Positions 63,609 through 64,000 of a stretch of DNA of 64,000 bases are shown in pieces. The translations under genes were made by a program, and so were the position numbers. Position 1 is the first letter of the stretch, and each line of letters opens with the position of its first letter. Source of the DNA: an uncultured Paracoccaceae bacterium (GTDB lineage Bacteria; Pseudomonadota; Alphaproteobacteria; Rhodobacterales; Rhodobacteraceae). The DNA lies in NCBI GenBank assembly GCA_947497185.1, contig CANMFL010000010.1, positions 1 to 64,000 on the forward strand, in the 5' to 3' direction. Under the pieces are notes generated by a model. It ran no database searches, had not been told where the DNA came from, and was given only the letters and a program-made list of their open reading frames with translations.

Positions 63609-64000
63609 TCAGCGGATCGGCATCGCGTACAAGATACCGCCGTCGTTCCACTGTGCGTTCAAACCGCGCTCTAGGCCTAATGTTTGGGTCAGGTTGCGGT
63701 CAAAGATTTCACCATAGTTGCCAACAGACGCGATCACGTCCTTCATCCACGACCCTTCCAGCCCAACGAAACCACCGGTATCGCCGGACGCCCCCAGCAG
63801 GCGTTGAACATCTGGATTGTCAGAATTGGCGGCAAGGTCTGCGACGTTTTCGGATGTGATGCCCAACTCTTCAGCTGAGATCAGTCCAAAGATGGTCCAG
63901 GTCACGATGTCTTTCCACTGGTTATCGCCATGCGCGACAAGCGGGGCTAACGGTTCTTTGGAAATCAGCGTGTCCAAGATTGTATGTGCTTCTGGATCGA
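63609..64000 (-). CDS. aapJ: General L-amino acid ABC binding protein, C-terminal part
   Basis: This is the C-terminal ~130 residues of AapJ, the periplasmic binding protein; the gene continues past the end of the window. DNQWKDIVTWTIFGLISAEELGI and GGFVGLEGSWMKDVIASVGNYGEIFDRNLTQTLGLERGLNAQWNDGGILYAMPIR are typical. The frame is open through the last window base (reading DPEAHTILDTLISKEP). Confidence 0.95.
   Translation of the reverse strand, partial: DPEAHTILDTLISKEPLAPLVAHGDNQWKDIVTWTIFGLISAEELGITSENVADLAANSDNPDVQRLLGASGDTGGFVGLEGSWMKDVIASVGNYGEIFDRNLTQTLGLERGLNAQWNDGGILYAMPIR

Noticed and set aside
1-64000. tRNA, rRNA, CRISPR arrays and replication origins
   Set aside because: I looked for T-arm-like GTTCGA motifs, regular repeats with spacers and DnaA-box clusters and saw none that held up.

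Overview
The window looks like a chromosomal segment from an alphaproteobacterium of the order Rhodobacterales (Roseobacter group), with moderate GC for that group. The evidence is the gene order: aroA-cmk-rpsA-ihfB-lapA-trpF, miaB-phoH-ybeY-corC-lnt-metK-trmB, irr next to fabA, and an aapJQMP amino-acid ABC operon. A SAM/SAH-type riboswitch in front of metK is also typical of Rhodobacterales. I cannot name the genus. I saw no tRNA, rRNA, CRISPR array, phage or intact insertion sequence.

Layout. 0-6 kb: ychF, an FMN L-lactate dehydrogenase, an MFS transporter, then rplY-pth-DUF2237. 6-16 kb: the trpF/lapA/ihfB/rpsA/cmk/aroA cluster on the minus strand, interrupted twice by small accessory genes: two tiny plus-strand ORFs between ihfB and rpsA, and an SGNH esterase, a lipoprotein and a broken membrane gene between rpsA and cmk. 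14.7-23.4 kb: trmB, metK, lnt, corC, ybeY and phoH, then an OmpA-like/lipoprotein pair, then miaB. 23.5-27 kb: a glycosyltransferase-like gene, a degenerate REP-associated transposase, a membrane protein, irr and fabA.

26.9-39.7 kb is the main catabolic block, all on the minus strand and divergent from an RpiR-type regulator. In transcription order it holds an N-formylglutamate-amidohydrolase-like enzyme, a TRAP transporter (dctQ, dctM, dctP), a glutamine-synthetase-family ligase, an aldehyde dehydrogenase, an Fe-dependent alcohol dehydrogenase and a spermidine/putrescine-type ABC transporter. The enzyme set fits gamma-glutamylation of an amino alcohol, oxidation of alcohol to aldehyde to acid, and hydrolysis back to glutamate plus an amino acid. 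That route is an inference. It is my best candidate for an undescribed system here.

40-52 kb: a GtrB/GtrA/GT87 glycosylation set; a class-II amidotransferase, YjqB-like hydrolase, radical-SAM and UdgX group in which the radical-SAM gene carries a one-base frameshift; then PRC-barrel, old yellow enzyme, succinate-semialdehyde-type dehydrogenase, HWE kinase and YaeQ genes. 52.7-57.9 kb: a ugpBAEC glycerol-3-phosphate-type ABC operon divergent from a LysR regulator. 57.9-64 kb: a LuxR-type response regulator, a Na/Pi cotransporter that seems to start at ATT, and the aapJQMP operon, cut off by the window end.

A recurring regulatory feature is a stem-loop directly after each of the four transporter solute-binding-protein genes (pot, TRAP, ugp, aap).
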